From: Saprospiraceae bacterium
GTDB lineage: Bacteria; Bacteroidota; Bacteroidia; Chitinophagales; Saprospiraceae
NCBI GenBank assembly: GCA_028285085.1
Contig: JANQQI010000104.1
Coordinates: 1 to 64,000 of the forward strand
DNA: 64,000 nucleotides
Reading direction: 5' to 3'
Below, piece by piece: positions 62,648 through 64,000 of this stretch. Position numbers and translations under genes: made by a program. The stretch's first letter is position 1; every line of letters starts with the position of its first letter. The notes under the pieces are model-generated. The model made no database searches and was not told the DNA's origin. It was given only the letters and a program-made list of their open reading frames with translations.

Positions 62648-62893
62648 ATGCCTTTCGAAAATATTGACGATCTCCCGATCAACTGGGCCGATCACGAAGA
62701 TATTGCCATCAAACTCTACGAACGATTTGGTGACGACTTTAACGAAGGAAAAATCTACCGCATCCGCTTCACCGATCTATTAGACTGGATTCTGGAAATT
62801 CCTACCTTTGAAGGTAAACGCGAAGATTCTAATGAAGGCCATCTTGAACAAATCCAAGCCAAATGGGTCTACGAATGGCGCGATAATAACTAA
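62648..62893 (+). CDS. iscX: Fe-S cluster assembly protein IscX
   Basis: This is an 81-residue acidic protein with the IscX (YfhJ) pattern: NWADHEDIAIKLYERFGDDF, IRFTDLLDWILEIPTFEG and a C-terminal QIQAKWVYEW. IscX binds the cysteine desulfurase IscS and iron and tunes cluster assembly. It is about 15 residues longer than the E. coli protein, mainly through the N-terminal FENIDDLPI extension. It is in the usual order fdx-iscX, but separated from the rest of an isc operon. A KdsC-like HAD gene starts 5 nt after its stop. Confidence 0.93.
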   Translation: MPFENIDDLPINWADHEDIAIKLYERFGDDFNEGKIYRIRFTDLLDWILEIPTFEGKREDSNEGHLEQIQAKWVYEWRDNN

Positions 62894-62898
62894 TACTG

Positions 62899-63462
62899 GT
62901 GAATTACCTCGAATACTTTAGAAAAATCAACACCTTCATTTTTGACGTTGACGGTGTACTTACCAATAGCGAGTTGATCGTGCTGGAGAATGGTCGCTTG
63001 CTGCGGAAAATGAATACCCGTGACGGCTACGCTATCAAACGAGCGATTCAGCAAGGATACAGGGTATGCATTATCACAGGTGGTAAGTCCAGTGGTGTTG
63101 TCACTCGACTAGAAAACCTTGGGGTACCGGATATCTACAAAGGGGTAAGTGATAAGTTAGAAGTGTTTGATGAATACGTTGACATTTACAGTCTGGACAC
63201 GGATCGCATTCTCTACATGGGTGATGATCTGCCAGATTATGAAGTGATGCGACGTGTAGGTTTACCTGCCTGTCCGAACGATGCTTGCCCCGAAATTGTG
63301 GCACTCAGCCGTTACATTTCGCCCATTAAAGGAGGAGCTGGTTGTGTCAGAGATGTCATTGAAAAAGTTTTGAAGTTGCACGGCCATTGGCCAGAAACCG
63401 AACCATTAACGCCGGCGAAAAACCAAGGAGATATGCGATCAGATGATTTTTCGGAATCATGA
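62899..63462 (+). CDS. HAD-family phosphatase of the KdsC/YrbI type
   Basis: This 187-residue HAD hydrolase has a minimal cap (C0 type). Motif I is FDVDGVLTNS with Asp16 (nucleophile) and Asp18. Motif II is the threonine in CIITGGKSSGVV. Motif III is the lysine region of SDKLEVFDEY, and motif IV is MGDDLPDYEVM. This pattern fits KDO-8-phosphate phosphatase, which releases phosphate from KDO-8-P in lipid A core synthesis. The start is a GTG at 62899, 5 nt after iscX. The 3' end overlaps the UbiA-like gene by 4 nt (ATGA). A different sugar-phosphate substrate is possible. Confidence 0.85.
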   Translation: MNYLEYFRKINTFIFDVDGVLTNSELIVLENGRLLRKMNTRDGYAIKRAIQQGYRVCIITGGKSSGVVTRLENLGVPDIYKGVSDKLEVFDEYVDIYSLDTDRILYMGDDLPDYEVMRRVGLPACPNDACPEIVALSRYISPIKGGAGCVRDVIEKVLKLHGHWPETEPLTPAKNQGDMRSDDFSES

Positions 63463-64000
63463 TACGACTCTTTCGCTGGCCAAATCTATTAATTGTCGTT
63501 TTGACACAATGGCTAGTTTATGACTTAATTCGCCAACAGTTTAGTCTTTACGACATCCCGATCCTGCTCGATCCAATCCACTTTGGTTTATTCATTTTAA
63601 GTACCCTCATCATTACCGCCGGAGGCTATCTGATCAACGATATTTTTGATTACGACATTGATTTAATCAACAAACCAGAACGACAAGTCATCGGCCGGGT
63701 CATCTCCATCGGTCAAGCCCAATGGTTATATCACGGTCTCAATTCTTTGGGCTTCTTACTGTCCTTCTATCTGGCTTACCATATTTCTAATTTACCGTTG
63801 GTATTGATTTATCCTGTAGCAGTCGCTTTACTTTATTGGTATTCGTGGCGGGGAAAACGTGCCGGAGCGAGCGGTAATTTGGTTGTTGCCTTGTTCTGCG
63901 CCTTCGTCGCAGGCATCGTATTCTTTGCGGAGCGAGCGGGCTTTGTCGCTTATTTGCAAATCGCTGAGTCCCCACAAATCCTTAAGGACATCTTAATCTT
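63459..64000 (+). CDS. UbiA-family prenyltransferase, C-terminus cut by window edge
   Basis: Translation from ATG 63459 to the end of the window gives 180 open codons, with the protein continuing beyond. The first membrane helices and the first aspartate-rich motif are visible: ND-x2-D-x3-D in YLINDIFDYDIDLINKPERQVI (Asn60, Asp61, Asp64, Asp68), as in UbiA-type enzymes that transfer a prenyl group to an aromatic or glycerol-phosphate acceptor within the inner membrane. A second aspartate-rich motif is expected beyond the edge. The start overlaps the KdsC-like gene. Quinone or geranylgeranylglyceryl-type lipid synthesis are the options. Confidence 0.87.
   Translation, partial: MIRLFRWPNLLIVVLTQWLVYDLIRQQFSLYDIPILLDPIHFGLFILSTLIITAGGYLINDIFDYDIDLINKPERQVIGRVISIGQAQWLYHGLNSLGFLLSFYLAYHISNLPLVLIYPVAVALLYWYSWRGKRAGASGNLVVALFCAFVAGIVFFAERAGFVAYLQIAESPQILKDILI

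Noticed and set aside
1..64000. tRNA, rRNA, insertion sequence or CRISPR array
   Set aside because: No cloverleaf, repeat-spacer unit, transposase motif or terminal inverted repeat was seen in the gaps I examined; I could not run a covariance or repeat search.

Overview
The window looks like a chromosomal segment of a Bacteroidota bacterium, probably of the Saprospiria (Lewinella-like) group. The support is: four large secreted proteins that end in type IX secretion (Por) sorting domains, Bacteroidota-type promoter candidates (TTG, about 20 nt, TAnnTTTG), paired DUF1800/DUF1501 genes, and many proteins typical of this phylum. The genus is inference. I see no rRNA, tRNA, insertion sequence, phage gene or CRISPR array.

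Layout. Positions 1-9771 (minus strand) hold a tightly packed exopolysaccharide operon, read from right to left: Wza-type outer-membrane export lipoprotein, Wzc-type co-polymerase, Wzx-type flippase, GT4 glycosyltransferase, Wzy/WaaL-type polymerase, a nucleotidyltransferase-like/thymidylate-kinase-like fusion, a hexapeptide acyltransferase and a second GT4 glycosyltransferase cut by the window edge. Positions 9948-12197 carry a TPR protein, a small conserved protein and lipB. Positions 12297-18000 carry a GH5 glycosidase, an NTF2-like protein, a modABC molybdate transporter operon, a RidA-like protein and two tandem DUF1761 membrane proteins. Positions 18011-24933 hold a cryptic kinase-like protein, two alpha/beta hydrolases and a C39-peptidase ABC exporter with its HlyD adaptor.

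Positions 25027-33342 are mostly housekeeping: an OmpA/SPOR envelope protein, fmt, msrB, a gamma-glutamyltransferase, an MBL-fold hydrolase and a double-ATPase oligopeptide transporter subunit. Positions 33461-51821 are rich in surface and secreted proteins (LVIVD-repeat protein, DUF1800/DUF1501 pair, M1 aminopeptidase, di-haem cytochrome c peroxidase, FG-GAP/ASPIC protein) around mutS and two small TerB-like genes. Positions 52002-55998 hold small envelope, methyltransferase, PAS, SRPBCC and Crp-family genes.

The most unusual locus is 56043-62142. Two divergent AAA+ genes share a 151-bp regulatory gap. One is a double CbbX-like AAA+ protein with a duplicated N-terminal beta domain. The other is a 1100-residue Hsp100/Clp-like protein. 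Its first ATPase domain looks inactive. Its C-terminus resembles a class I peptide-chain release factor (PCRF region plus the C-terminal release-factor tail) without the GGQ peptidyl-hydrolase domain. I propose this as the candidate undescribed system: an unfoldase with a ribosome- or release-factor-like targeting module. It is followed by an fdx-iscX-KdsC-like-UbiA-like operon that runs off the right edge.
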